From: Topomyia yanbarensis
Taxonomy: Eukaryota > Arthropoda > Insecta > Diptera > Culicidae
Length of the DNA stretch: 64,000 nt
Direction: 5' to 3'
Assembly (NCBI RefSeq): GCF_030247195.1
Contig: NC_080672.1
Span: 387,765,037-387,829,036 of the forward strand
The first letter of the stretch is position 1; every line of letters begins with the position of its first letter. The position numbers and the translations under genes are program-made. Under the pieces are notes generated by a model. The model was given only the letters and a program-made list of their open reading frames with translations. It was not told the origin of the DNA and did no database searches. Below are positions 46,261 through 58,220 of this stretch, one piece after another.

Positions 46261-48098
46261 TTTCCCAAAAATTAATATGTAAGCATACTTTAAAGATAAA
46301 GATCAAACTTTTTGCAAAGATAAGGTGTTTGACTCGTGCTTTATGCATTGCGATCAATTGTGAGTTTGATGTTTGATGGTATATGAATACACAATACTCT
46401 TAGTAGTAAGGTAATACCTTTTTCATATAGTTTATATTCATATTATACTTGTGGCATCACCGAGAACAACTGCTTTTTTGAATCCAGAATTGAAGTTAAA
46501 ATTAGAATACACATGACCTTACCTAGGGTAGTGTTTCTATTTTCACCACGTTTCTATCATCCCCTACTAACATGACGCCATTGGCTAGTGCAGCATCTAC
46601 CATCTTGGTTCAACGCATTGGCCCAAATTATCTCAGCATGCCTGAACCGATGTTAACGAAACTAGTTTCAAACTAAAAGCCTATCGTGACAACTCAACGC
46701 TAATAATTTGTTTTAGGTTTGAGTGCTTTCTGAGATATGTGTGATTTAATCAAAACACGACTTGTATTAAGCATATAACTTTGAAACAAAATAACCACGT
46801 GCATATAAGGCTTGTTCACGACAAAATCTGAACACCTAAAGCACACAGATATCTTGAAATATGTCGTCAACAAATGTAGTATTTCTAACAGATATGGTCG
46901 TATATCTGTTTTATATAAAATACATAATTGATATGCAAAGGAGCTTTCAAAAATAGCATTGATAGCAACGCATGTTAGAAAAGTTATTATGTGCAGTCCA
47001 AACGAAAATCAGGAATAGTCACTTAGCTGATTTGTTCCACAACTTTTGGTATTTTTCAATGATTGTTACCTGTTATTGGCATTTAGACAGCTCTTTCATC
47101 AAGTGAGCCCTGTTGTCCCTGCATCATAGGACGCAGCTCCGGACAGTTCGGTGAATTTTCGGTGCAAAGTAGACATTATCATGCAAAACATCACTGACGT
47201 ATTGAGAAGATGCCAAATCTGATCACAATAAAAATACCACCTTATGGGTGCACTGAAATCGTTTCTGTAAACAATCTTCCTGGTAACCATTCTGGGGTCC
47301 CTTTTTGTTGGTACGAAGTTTTTACTGATTCATCCACTTTTGCAGATGTCCTGTTAAACCAAATATTTATTGGAGAACTTGGACTTCTCTATCATACAGA
47401 ATTATTTTGTTACCTCATTTAGCTACATGGCAGTATAGGAAAACAAGCCATAAAACAGGTTGGAGTCTTTTACGTCCTCAGTTTATACATCCATTATCAC
47501 GCAGAAAAATTTGGCCACGAAATATTATTCGAACATTTGTTTAGCCCTCACATTCTACCTATTGCTATGGCAGGGAACCGTCAGTACCTTGAATGAATTC
47601 ATTCTTTAATGATGTTGCGAATTATGCACAAATACTTTTAATATTTTGATTTGCATATCAACAATGCGAACATAATGGACTGACTTTCTTCTGAATGTAT
47701 TCTCACTATCGAATCCATTTGGTCGGTTCTTTAGATTTTATTTTGCGTTTCTTTTATTTGTAGCTGTTGGCACTCGAGTATTAGACGATTTGAAACACTG
47801 TGAACACAACTTGCAGATTAGCCAAGCTTTTTAGAAGCATTCTAATTAGATATTCCTTGATTTTCGTTTGGAATGCATAAAATAACTTTTCTAATGCGCA
47901 CTTCTTTCAGCATTATTTTTGAAAAGCTCTTTTAACGTATTATGTATTTTTATATAGAACAGAGATACGTCCTTATATGTGAACCCTTATTACTATTTCC
48001 AATTACGCGTTGAAACACTGGACATGTTCTGTATAAAAGCCACCTGTTTGTATTAAACCTTCTCATAGCGCATTGTGTCATTTGAAGTAAAATAAATA
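46261..48098. other. Presumed intron sequence with a partial MITE
   Basis: 46523-46640 is a left-end piece of the 32.3-kb TA-type MITE (tagggtagtgtttctatttt, atgacgccattggctagtgc, gttcaacgcattggccc). 46640-46800 (cctgaaccgatgttaacgaaactag) resembles a common mosquito repeat phrase. Nothing else supported. Confidence 0.45.
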
Positions 48099-48382
48099 CT
48101 TATTTCATACTGTGTTGCGTTTCGGCTTCGCCGCATCAGAAACCAACACTAACTTATTGTCGGAATAGATTAGCGCCGGCTTGACGCAAATTCCTTAAAA
48201 CTAAAACACACTTTGTGTTTCAATCGAACGACTGATCAAACGTGATGTCCCGTTCGAGCAGAAGTTCTGTTTATGCCGATGATTAAGGGATTTGCGTCAA
48301 GCCGGCGCTAATCTATTCCGACAATAAGTTAGTGTTGGTTTCTGATGAGGCGAAGCCGAAACGCAACACAGTATGAAATAAG
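48099..48382. mobile_element. Inverted-repeat element with near-perfect 100-bp arms
   Basis: The left arm 48099-48198 (cttatttcatactgtgttgc...ggcttgacgcaaattcctt) and right arm 48283-48382 are inverted with only a few mismatches. The 84-bp centre holds ttcaatcgaacgactgatca. Arms include the CG-rich block gtttcggcttcgccgcatc. A related module (48383-48495, ending aggtttt...ctccttagggtgaaatatag) lies outside the right arm. A truncated relative is at 2250-2545. Class unknown. Confidence 0.85.
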
Positions 48383-48754
48383 GATTTGTGCCCTCCTGTA
48401 CAAAGACTGGTTTTTACCAACAAATTTTCACTCTAGCGAGAAATTTAGGTTTTACCAAATTTTCCTCCTTAGGGTGAAATATAGCATAATAAAATAAATA
48501 TTTTTTTAGATATCTTTGGATTCCAAAATAAATTGAACGTTTCAGTTTCCTGGTAACGTTTTAAGTTTACTCAATAATGTAAAAACACCAGATAATTTCA
48601 AACGATGCCGTAAAGAAAAGTCGAACGAAAACGAAAAAGTGAAATTAGAAAAGAATGGAAACACTAGAAAGTGCATTGTATATTAAGTAGCCTTTCTCCA
48701 AATAATGGGATTTTTACAGGCATTTCAGAACTTTCTGAAACAATGGTGTCGTAG

Positions 48755-50060
48755 ACGAATTCATTTTATTAATTTTCTTTATTTGAATCATTTTTGCTGT
48801 AAATTTCATTCTATGTTTTTTTCAGTTTATTTATTAAATGGATTTTGTTTATTTCATTCATTTTTAATATTTGATTCATTTAAATGGTCATTTCATTTTT
48901 ATCATTAATTTGATTCAATATTTATCTTGTTCTTTTGAGTTCATTTATATATTACTATTATATATTTTATTTGTTTATTCTTTGGAATCTTTGTGATCAG
49001 TATATTCATTTCATGCCTTTTATTTAGATAATTCATTTAGTTCTTTTAATCACTATTTTTATTTTATGCATATTATTGTTTTTCCTAGTTTTAACATTTC
49101 TTCATATTAAAAATCTAATTTCATTGAGCTATTCATTTTCTCCAAAAATTTAACGCAATATAATTTATTTTATTAGTTTGCTAACTTTGTCAATACGGTT
49201 TAATTTTTCATTTCAATCATTCATTCTTTTTTATTCTTTGCTCCTTTCAAATAATTTATTTCAATTATATTAATTTTGTATACATTGGTCATTCTATTTA
49301 TTAATTTAAATAAAATTATCGATAATATCCATTTCTTTATTTTACATTATATTTTTACATTACCGAAAATAAATATTTATTTCATTATTTTAAACTATTT
49401 TAATTTTTGAATCGTTTAGTTTTTTTAAATTTTGATTATAGAGGTTTTCACCTTAGGGTCAAATCGCCCCTTTCTACAAGTTAGAATAATCTCTAAACCT
49501 ATGTGCGGGGTTGGGCATCGAACTCCGGTGAGCTGCGTGCAAGGCAATCGATTTACCAACTACGATATGCCCGCCGCTATTGATTGATTAATTCTATTAA
49601 TTTTATTAATTTAATTTTATTAATTTCTTAAATTTTTTCATGTTATTCAATTTATTCCTTTTATTAATTTTATTCAATTTATTAATTTTGTTCAATTAAT
49701 ACATTTAAAAATTCTGTTCAGCTATTCCACCTAATGCGTTAATTGGCCTTAACCTAATTTATTTTATAAATTTTATAATATTCTAAATACAGAGAAGACC
49801 CGTTTTTATCAGCCCATTGGAAAATTTTGTCCGACAAAACGGAGATATTGACAATATCGGGTACTGATAAAATCGGATTTTCACTATCTAATTGTCCATG
49901 CAGTGAGCCGACCCAATTTGAATGATTTATTTTATTTGTTTGCTTCATAAAATACGTAGCATGTTTTATGAGTTTGATGACTTTTTTCCATTTTCTTCGG
50001 TTTATCAATTTTTTATTTTTATTTTTTATTGCTTTTTAATAATTTATTCAGTTTATTCGA
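48755..50060 (+). repeat. AT-rich ATTCATTT / TTTATTAA-type degenerate array
   Basis: Attcattt, tttattcatt and ttattaattttattaa words recur throughout about 1.2 kb. A SINE (49422-49577) and a less repetitive stretch at 49780-49920 interrupt it. Frames in it (48705-48908, 49922-50143) are Phe/Ile/His-rich translations of the array and not genes. Confidence 0.75.
49422..49577 (-). mobile_element. tRNA-derived SINE, second copy of the 39.6-kb family
   Basis: The minus strand starts gcggcgggcatatcgtagtt with A-box-like atcgtagttggtaaatcg and B-box-like ggagttcgatgcccaa, and ends with gaaaacctctataatc and an AT tail. The same order occurs at 39749-39591. No clear target duplication because both flanks are low-complexity AT sequence. 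Confidence 0.85.
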
Positions 50061-52145
50061 TGTTTTATTCGAGAGGGACTCGAAACTGTATTCATCCCCT
50101 TTCTAGTTGGTGTCTACTTCGCATGAGTTCTAAAAACGAATGAATGATCAAGCAATGATATGTGTATGAAATGTATCATCCCACTGCTAGGTGGATTAAG
50201 TCGGTGTTTATTTACGTTTTGCTTGTTGATAGTTCTAGTTCGCACTAACGATTTCATACAAAGGTGACATATAGATACAGATAAACGAGCAACCGGCCTT
50301 TTTACTTCTCCTGTTCATTTTACCCCCAGTATCATCCGTCTAATAATTTTACTTGTCCCTTTTCGACATATTTTTACCCGAGCTTACAGTGACACGGTGA
50401 ACGCTAACTATCGTTCCAATCTCGACGAAACTCATCCATCAAACTATTTTGTGAACAGGCGAAGACCATATTCAAACGTTACTTCAGCAACACTGGCAAT
50501 ATGTAACGACTTGCCACAATGCACGACTAGTCTACCTGTAGGCGTTAGACTCTCAAACCGACTGACTGACAGCATCGCCGTGCCAAAACGTAGGGTTTAT
50601 GAGCGCTGAGAAAAGCTGCCAGTGCCAGCAAACAAATGAGAAATCAAAAACTCATAAAATTGGAAACACTCGACTTGCGGACTGGCAAGCGAAACATAAA
50701 CTTGCCGCCCAACATGTAGCAACAAATAAAACGAAACGGGTGACGCGCGCGCTGGGGGTAAAAATAAAACTATGACTTTCCAGCACTAGAACTGCACCAA
50801 TAAAGGGTTGTTGCGTGGCTGCTGCTGTTGGCAGTGCTGGTGCTGATGCTGTTGCAGTAGTCATATGTCAGGGCGAGCACTGCATTTATGCGCGATCCAA
50901 ATTTGGTGGAAATGCTACACCCGAGCTATTTAGAGCATTTTGCCGCCCTTTATGTGCGATTTAGAGGCGTTCATGGTAGGAAGTCGTGCTTTATCGAGTC
51001 TTTTATTTTGATTACTGTTTATATTGCTATGTGCTAGTTTCAAGACATAAACATCGTGGTGATAGGTGGATTAACACTAAATGTTCGTGGGTGGAATTTT
51101 TATCCACGAGACAGAGTTTGTATTTAAATGCCATTCAAACGATACTCCATAAATCGAGTACAAGGTTAATGAACTAACAGATATTTTCAAATATGGAAAT
51201 TATAACAACAAACTGTCGTTGTTATTCAATAACCAAATTGATCAACTTCGGACCTGTTTCATTTGAACTGCTACCGATGGCCGCTGAACACATTCGTGAA
51301 CAGTTAAATTGCAATTTTCCAGCTATTATTGCCCAAACATTGCGAAAACGGCACAAGAAAATGCCAGAGAGACTCGTAACAGAGGATAAAAGCCCGAAAG
51401 TGTAGTACTTTCCGCCGATCCCACCTGCACTGTGGTTTACTTGCCACGAAATGGTCCTATTGGTGCACTATTCGTGAAATTGAACATTGTATGCATGGCT
51501 AATTATTAAATTGCTGTACTTTAGCCATCGAGATCACGATGTTGAGATTCAGGGGTCAAAAACAGTTGACCTACACAGAGCTTCATGAAACAATCGACCA
51601 TCGCAGAAATGCATATGAGTTTTTGTTTTTATTTTCACGATAACAGGATACAAGTAACAGATAACAGAGTTGCAATGTTTTTCATAGACATCACGAATAA
51701 AATCGATCCAGTATTACCGAACAGCTTTAGATATCGACATACCTATGTATTAAACCGATGACGGCGATGATGATAGCAACAAACTAGCAAAAGTTAATGC
51801 TGTATCGAAATCATTGAACCGTAACAAAATTGACGAGCAAATTCACAATCAAACGGACTAGCTGCTGGCTGGGGAGGGAAAGCAAGTTTATTGAAAGAGA
51901 TGTATTCAAGTTTAGTTCGTGTGCGAGTATTTATAATACAATACATTAGTGCTAGGGTGTCGCTAGTTGTGTGTGTAAGAAAAAAAACTAAACGGCTACT
52001 CACGACAATTTTTTAAAATACATTGCATATTTTTATGAAATAATATTAGACCACAATATTTAGAATAAATAGATTTAAATACATTGATAGTTGATGAATA
52101 TAATGCATGTTAAAATATCGATCCGGCAGAGACGCTAATTTTTTT
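50061..52145. other. Presumed intron sequence, GC-richer island at 50.4-50.9 kb
   Basis: The island includes ctgctgctgttggcagtgct repeats (50820-50865) and a cgcgcgcgctggggg patch. The frames over it are trinucleotide translations. 50178-50205 holds the ctaggtggatt motif also at 18647. No gene recognised. Confidence 0.35.
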
Positions 52146-53972
52146 AAAACCAAGGATTCGCGATCGCGTGTATCATCGCGAAGAGCTCGAGCATTTGTAC
52201 GTTAACGTGTTCGATCACGTGTGCGTTTGTATGTCGCGTGTGCTAACGTGTATGTAACTTCGCGTGTATAAATTCTATTTTATAACCGTGTGCCTTTCGC
52301 ACATTCGCGTGTGTTCTTCCACAATCGCGCGCGGGCCGTGAATCTAATATTTTATTTTTTGTGAACGGCTAAAATGATAAAAGAGAGTGAGATCTTCCAT
52401 ACCACTAGAGTTCCCGGTGATGTCGCCATGGAACGTGTTGTCTAGTGGATATGAGCTTTATTTTGTGATTGGTCCTACTGAATGTATGTACCTAAGTTAT
52501 TAGGACAGAGAGCAATGGTTTGCGGATGGCATCGCGAAGGGCTTAAGCGTTCGTATGTTAACGTGTTTGTCACGTGTGCTCGCTTTCATGTGACTTCGCG
52601 TGTGCAAGACTGGATTGTGTAACCATTCCTATATACGCGTGCGTTCTTGGATGCTCACGCGGACCTTCATTCTGATAGTTAGTTGTCGGTGTACAATTCA
52701 CATTCTGACAGGGAGTAAGTTACCCCATATCACTAGAGTCCTCGGTCATGTCGCCATGTAACGTGGTGTCCAGTGGATATGAGAGCTTTCTTTTTTTTAA
52801 TTGATCCAATTGAAGGCATGCACCTGGTCTGCTGATATCAAGGATAGAAACATCCGGAAGTTACCGATTCACGATCGTGCGACCGCGGAAGTTTTTAGGT
52901 TCACGCTTGAGACCGCGTTTGAAAATTTATACGAGCTGAGACATTCACTTTATCACCGGGAAGTTATCATGTTTACGAGATAGCGGGTGTAGGTGCCGTG
53001 GATGGTCGCGAAAGGCTCAAGCATTTGTATATTAACGTGTTTGTCACGTGTATGTGACATTGCGTGTATAATTTCAATTTTATAATCATGTTGCGTGTAG
53101 TTTTTAATGATCGCGCGCGGACCGTTAATCTAATGCTTAATTTTTAATGTATGGTACAGATGATAGAAGAGAATCAGTTTCCCCATATCACTAGCGTTTC
53201 AGGCCAAGGAACGTGTTGTCTAGTGAACATGAGCGTCATTTTTGGTTGGTTCAACTGGAGGCATTAGTCTAGGCTGCTAGGACCGCGATTGGACTTCCGG
53301 ACGTGGACGTTTCACGATCGCGCGACTAGTGGGTTAATGTTTGAAACCGCGTTTGTAAGTTTATAGGTGTTACGTTTACTTAACTACCGGGGTGTTCTAA
53401 TGTTGGCAAAATCGCGGCCGTATGTGTAGAGGATTGCAATTGCATGGTCGCGTTTGTGATAGACATACGACTAGCACATAAAAATTGTACACTAGTACTA
53501 AAAACTACAATTACTACAAAACGACAACTATTGATGGATTTATTAAATTAATTTAATAATTAAATTAATTTAATCAGCCTGTGCATGATGACCAAGTCGG
53601 CCGATAAATGGACACACAATGGCCCCCACTGTGAGCCCCTCTACCAATACTGCCATTTAGCTGTGGAATAATGCCGTAAAAACACAGCCCACAGCAAAAG
53701 TCAATGCACGTCGACCCGCCAGCCGGTCACGTCAGCGCGCACAGGCTAGTGGTTGAGCGTTAGTATGGGGTGGCGCAGAGTGTGAAAAAACATAAATCAT
53801 AAAAAAGACCCATAAGCCCTCTCGGTTTCCTCGATGCGCCACTATCGAGGCGTAATGCAATAACCATCATAAAGCAATTGTCAGTCAGAGGTTATGTAGC
53901 ACTTATGCATGCAGTATGCTTGATGATATTTACAATACCGTCAAACCCCTCAGCCTAGGGGAGGGAGTAAAA
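52146..53972 (+). repeat. Composite repeat, copy b, three tandem units
   Basis: The landmark cactagag... occurs at about 52404, 52732 and 53190. The first interval is about 150 bp shorter than in copy c because sequence between ggtttgcggatggc and atcgcgaaggg is deleted. After the units come acatacgactagcacataaa (also at 63884 of copy c), attaaattaatttaat, a GC-rich block at 53575-53760 not seen in copy a, and the conserved end with cctaggggagggag. The head found in copies a and c (ctggagctgtagagc) is missing. Landmark distances indicate a unit of 450-480 bp. Confidence 0.85.
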
Positions 53973-53989
53973 ATTGCAAAATTTATGAA

Positions 53990-55745
53990 CAAAATTTTGC
54001 AAAAATTATACAACTCCGTAAAAACTACATTTAAAAAAAAATCATGAGATTTTGAAAAAATTACGAGTTTGTAAAAACTACGAAATTTTGTAAAAATGAC
54101 AAAATTTTGGTAAAATTACAAAATTTTGTTAAAATTACAAAATTTTCTTAAAATAACCAAATTTTCTTAAAATTACAAAATTTTCTTAACAATACAAAAT
54201 TTTCTTAAAATTACAAGATTTCGGAAAAACAACGAAATTTTGTTAAATTTACAAAATTTTGTTAAAATTACAAAAAAAATAAAATTTTCGGAATTTGATA
54301 AAAGTTATGAACATTAGTAAAAATTATAAAATTTTGTAAAAAAATACATTTTGCAAAAATTACAAAATTTTTGTAAAAATAACAAAAATTTTTTAAAGGC
54401 AGCGAAATTTTTTAAAATTTCAGAATTTTGTAAATAATTACGGAAATTGCAAAATTTACAAAAATTTACAAAATCTGGTAAAATCACTAAATTTTGTAAA
54501 GATTACGAAATTTTGTAAAAATTTCGAAATGTATTTTGTAAAAATACAAAAAATTATGAAAGGTATGAAATTTCGTAAAAGTTACGAATATTTGTAAAAA
54601 TTGCTAAATCTTGAAAAAATTAGAAAAATTATGCAAAAATGACGAAATCTTGTAAAAATTGCAAAATTTTGTAAAAACTACGAAACTTTACATAAATAAA
54701 AAATTGTAAAAATAACGAAATTTTGTAAAAATTACAAAATTTTGCATAAATTACAAAGTTTGTAAAAATAATGAAATTTTATTAAAATGACAAAAAATTA
54801 AAATTAAATAAAATTGCAAAATTTACAAAGGTTTGTAAAAATAGCAAAATTTTGTAAAGATTTGTAAATTTTGTAATAATTACAGATTATGAAAATAGCA
54901 AAATTTATAAGCAAAGATGTGCAAAAATTAAACAACTTCGTGAAAACTACATTTATAAAAAATCAAGCTTTTAAAAAACTACGAGCTTGCAAAAATTACG
55001 AAATTTTGCTAAAATTACATAATTTTGTTAAACTTACGAAATTTCGTAAAAATAACGAAATTTTGCTAAATTTACAGAGTTTTGTTAAAATTACAAAACA
55101 TTGTAAAAATTGCGAAATTTTGTAAAAATTACGATATTTTATTATAAATTACAAAATTCTATAAAAATTACAAATTTACAAATTTTGTAAAAATTACAAC
55201 TTCATGTAGAAATTACAAAAATTTGCGAAAATTACAAAAGATTTATAAAAATAACAGAAAGTTGTAAAATAACCAAAAAATCAAAAATAACCAAAATATT
55301 GTAAAAAACGTGAAATTTGTAAAAATTACCAAATTTTGTACAAATTTTGAAATTTTGTAAAAATTAGATTTAGTAAGAATTTTGAAATCTTGTAAAAATT
55401 GTAAAGATCACGAAGTTTTTAAACATCACGAAATTTTGAATACCTAGGCATACAAAATTTTATTAAAATTACGAAATTTTGTAAAAGTTGCAAAATTTTG
55501 TAGAAATCACATTTTTTTTAAAAAATTACAAAGTATTGTAGATATTACAAAATTTTGTAAAAATAACGAAAATTTAGCAAAAAAAAAATATTGTAAAAAT
55601 TACAAAATTATGACAAAATTGTGAAAAATTACGAAATTTTGTGAAAATTAAGAAATTTTGTTAAATTTAGGATAATTTGTAAAATTTGCAATATCTTGTA
55701 AAAATGACGAAATTTTGAAAGTTGTAAACATTACAATTTTTTGTA
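53990..55745 (+). repeat. 1.75-kb AT minisatellite, unit about 18-21 bp (aaattttgtaaaaattac)
   Basis: More than 80 degenerate copies of acaaaattttgtaaaaatt / acgaaattttgtaaaaatt run without a break from just after composite copy b. The unit contains the palindrome aaattt/aaaatttt. The 78-codon frame at 54889-55125 is array translation (Lys/Ile/Asn/Phe-rich) and not a gene. Confidence 0.95.
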
Positions 55746-57878
55746 AGATGTGCATCTTATATTTTTTTAAATTAAATGAATAAAATCGGTTGAGTGGAAA
55801 ATCAATTTTTGAAAAAATGTCATTTCGAGATAATCGAGTTTAAAATTTAAAGTTACCACTGCTCTTAGTAGACAAAGCGCTGTAACATTCGATGTACTTC
55901 TCGGATCTTCATGCAAATTTAAGAAAATATCGAAATATTCCAGAAAATCGAATTTTTAAAAAATGAAAGGGTATGTAACCCTATAACAAGTGTTGGTGGT
56001 AGGATAGCAGTCTGGGAATTAATTGATCATGCCGCTATATTTGTTTCTGTAGGCAATCTCGCGTAGGGTTTTTTTTCGCAGTGTGCAGATTGTTCACAGT
56101 ACCGACACGCGAGAGACTGATTGTCACAAGTACACAGCGTGGTCTGAGTACCGGTAGAGTCAGATTGGAAGGATCAGAACGGAAGAAATGGGATGATTTT
56201 ACGTATGTTTGTCTTGACAATCAAACCAAATGAATGACTAGCATCAATTTGTCACAGTCGTTAAATTGAGAGGAGCACTCAGATTAAAAAACGCAATTAT
56301 GGTTCCACAATGATTGTTATAAACAATGTTGGGGACCAACTAATGATAACAATCAAGCAGACTTTTCAATCTTTCAATGAGGGTAACCCTATATCAACGG
56401 TTGTAATGCAAGTGCAGGTAGCGCTCCAATAGCTAAAATATTTTGTTTATATCGCATTGCAAATAGTATGTGTGCTGATATACAGATAACAACACGACTT
56501 CTTTTTTACGAGTGTAGACAACAGACACGGCGGATCGGGGATTCCCTTCCAATTAATTCAACGGGGTGACAAACAAAGTACCTGAACCCAAATGCAATTA
56601 TCATATGTGTAGTGAATGAGGATGATGATGTATGCTCACGACCGTGTATTAACTGTCAAGCGCAGGTACGCTACGATGTGCTAGCTTAATTGATATTAAA
56701 TTGATTTTCCGGTCAGTACTTGTTTCGTTTTACTGAACCAGATAAGAATGCAATAGACATTATTTCAACGATTTCGAGCTGATTAGATCGGAATGGAATG
56801 GATGAATTTGCAATGCACCGATTGTGCCACATCGAGTGCAAGCGTGTCAATATCTTAGCTACAATAACACATGAGCAATTGATGATCAGTAATGATTTTC
56901 ACCGGAACAACGTGTATCATATTACTGACGATGATACGATAATAACTTACGTTGTGATAAACAGTAGCATCGATAACAGCACATGCTGCGTATATAGTTA
57001 GTTCGTATTGGTAGATGGTATCTAAAATGAGAGCTTCATAAAATAGTATACGTTGATTTCGAGTTCTGATGCAAACTACAAGCACCTTAGAAACAATTAC
57101 ATAGAATAGACATTTTCTACATTCACTGTACTATCGTATTGATGTAATTCTCCGTGATGTCATCAACCAAAGTAAAAATGACAGACAATTTTAGCGACGT
57201 ATTTCTGGAAATTTAACCATGTATACGAACGATATACTAATAAATTATTCCTCCTAATATAACGAATTCCTTTATAGTTTAATGAGTTTCGTATAACCTT
57301 TTTACAACCATTTGGAATGCTATTGGAATCCTAGAAACAGTTCCGGGAGATCCTGTACAGAGCATCATACATGAGAAGAGTGCATACCACATCAAACATC
57401 ACAGATTTTCAAGGAGAAAACACGAGTATACAAATTGCGTGTCCATGAACTAATCTAGGATAATTTTAGGGTATCCAGGAAACGATTTCGCTACCCGGTT
57501 CTTCAGATCAAAATTTGTTAGCGAATTGTGCTATCTTGCGGCACACTAAATTGTGGAATATTATTGTAGAACATTTATTTTAGGCGGTGGATTTGTGCAA
57601 AATCCAGATACAGGTTGGCACTATACTACCGGATTCGATGACATTCGGTCATATGGTCCCGAAAATATATGGTGAATATTCCTGTCAAGCGGCACATCAA
57701 ATTACATCTACATCATTGTTATAATTTGAGGAACATTGTTGTCCCGCAAAACGTCAAACTACATCAATTCGGTGACGATCAATGCAACCATACATGTGAA
57801 CGCTTTATAACGAGTTGTGAGTATTCTGGAATCCCGCTTTTGGAATCAAAAATTATTTGTGAGTATTAATGTCAAGCG
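55746..57878. other. Presumed intron sequence, one exon-like stretch
   Basis: 55980 and 56385 share the phrase g(g)gtaaccctata...gt. 57573-57655 (plus) is exon-like: ttattttag, then an open stretch reading GGFVQNPDTGWHYTTGFDDI, then ATATG|GTGAAT. It may be a coding fragment of an unknown element. 57660-57870 contains three diverged copies of (a/t)gtcaagcg(g/t)cac...aaattacatc. Nothing else recognised. Confidence 0.35.
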
Positions 57879-58220
57879 TCATAAGGTAAACAATGAAAAC
57901 AATAAAACGAGTTTTAAGGATTCTCCGGCAGATCTTTCGCGAGCCATCAGCCATTGCGTGCGGTGATCTATTTGCAAGGTGGGTATTTTTTTTGTTTGCT
58001 CACCAATTGCGTCATAGGGATCGTTCACTTCTATACCGCTAATGTACACTTCCGTGTCATCTTCGTGTTTGCTACCTTCATGTTCACGATCATATGTCGT
58101 TCCTTGCTTCATGCCATACTGATCACGAGTCTGAGCTGCCTCACTGATGGCACTGGCTGTTGATTTTGAGGTACTTGACGCAGCTTTTGCAGTTGTTAAT
58201 ATTAGCTGAACAGCTGCCAC
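57879..58220 (-). CDS. Open 113-codon frame within a dispersed repeat, function unknown
   Basis: The frame starts MAAVQLILTTAKAASSTSKS, continues TASAISEAAQTRDQYG, has a central acidic part (EHEGSKHEDDTEVYISGIE) and ends ARERSAGESLKLVLLFSLF. A stop-riddled copy in the same orientation is at 22670-23010, with better matching near the N-terminus (AAVQ.ILT.AKA.SS.SK). No signal peptide, known motif or family was recognised. Similarity continues past the stop, so this is a member of a repeat family whose frame may or may not be under coding constraint. It could be a transposon accessory frame, a retrogene family or a chance open copy. Confidence 0.35.
   Translation of the reverse strand: MAAVQLILTTAKAASSTSKSTASAISEAAQTRDQYGMKQGTTYDREHEGSKHEDDTEVYISGIEVNDPYDAIGEQTKKIPTLQIDHRTQWLMARERSAGESLKLVLLFSLFTL

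Noticed and set aside
50652..50864. Ala/Thr-rich frame starting MTTATASAPALPTAAATQQP
   Set aside because: The start is encoded by a CTG/GCT trinucleotide tract and there is no supporting context.
54889..55125. 78-codon Lys/Asn/Ile/Phe-rich frame
   Set aside because: It is a direct translation of the AT minisatellite unit.
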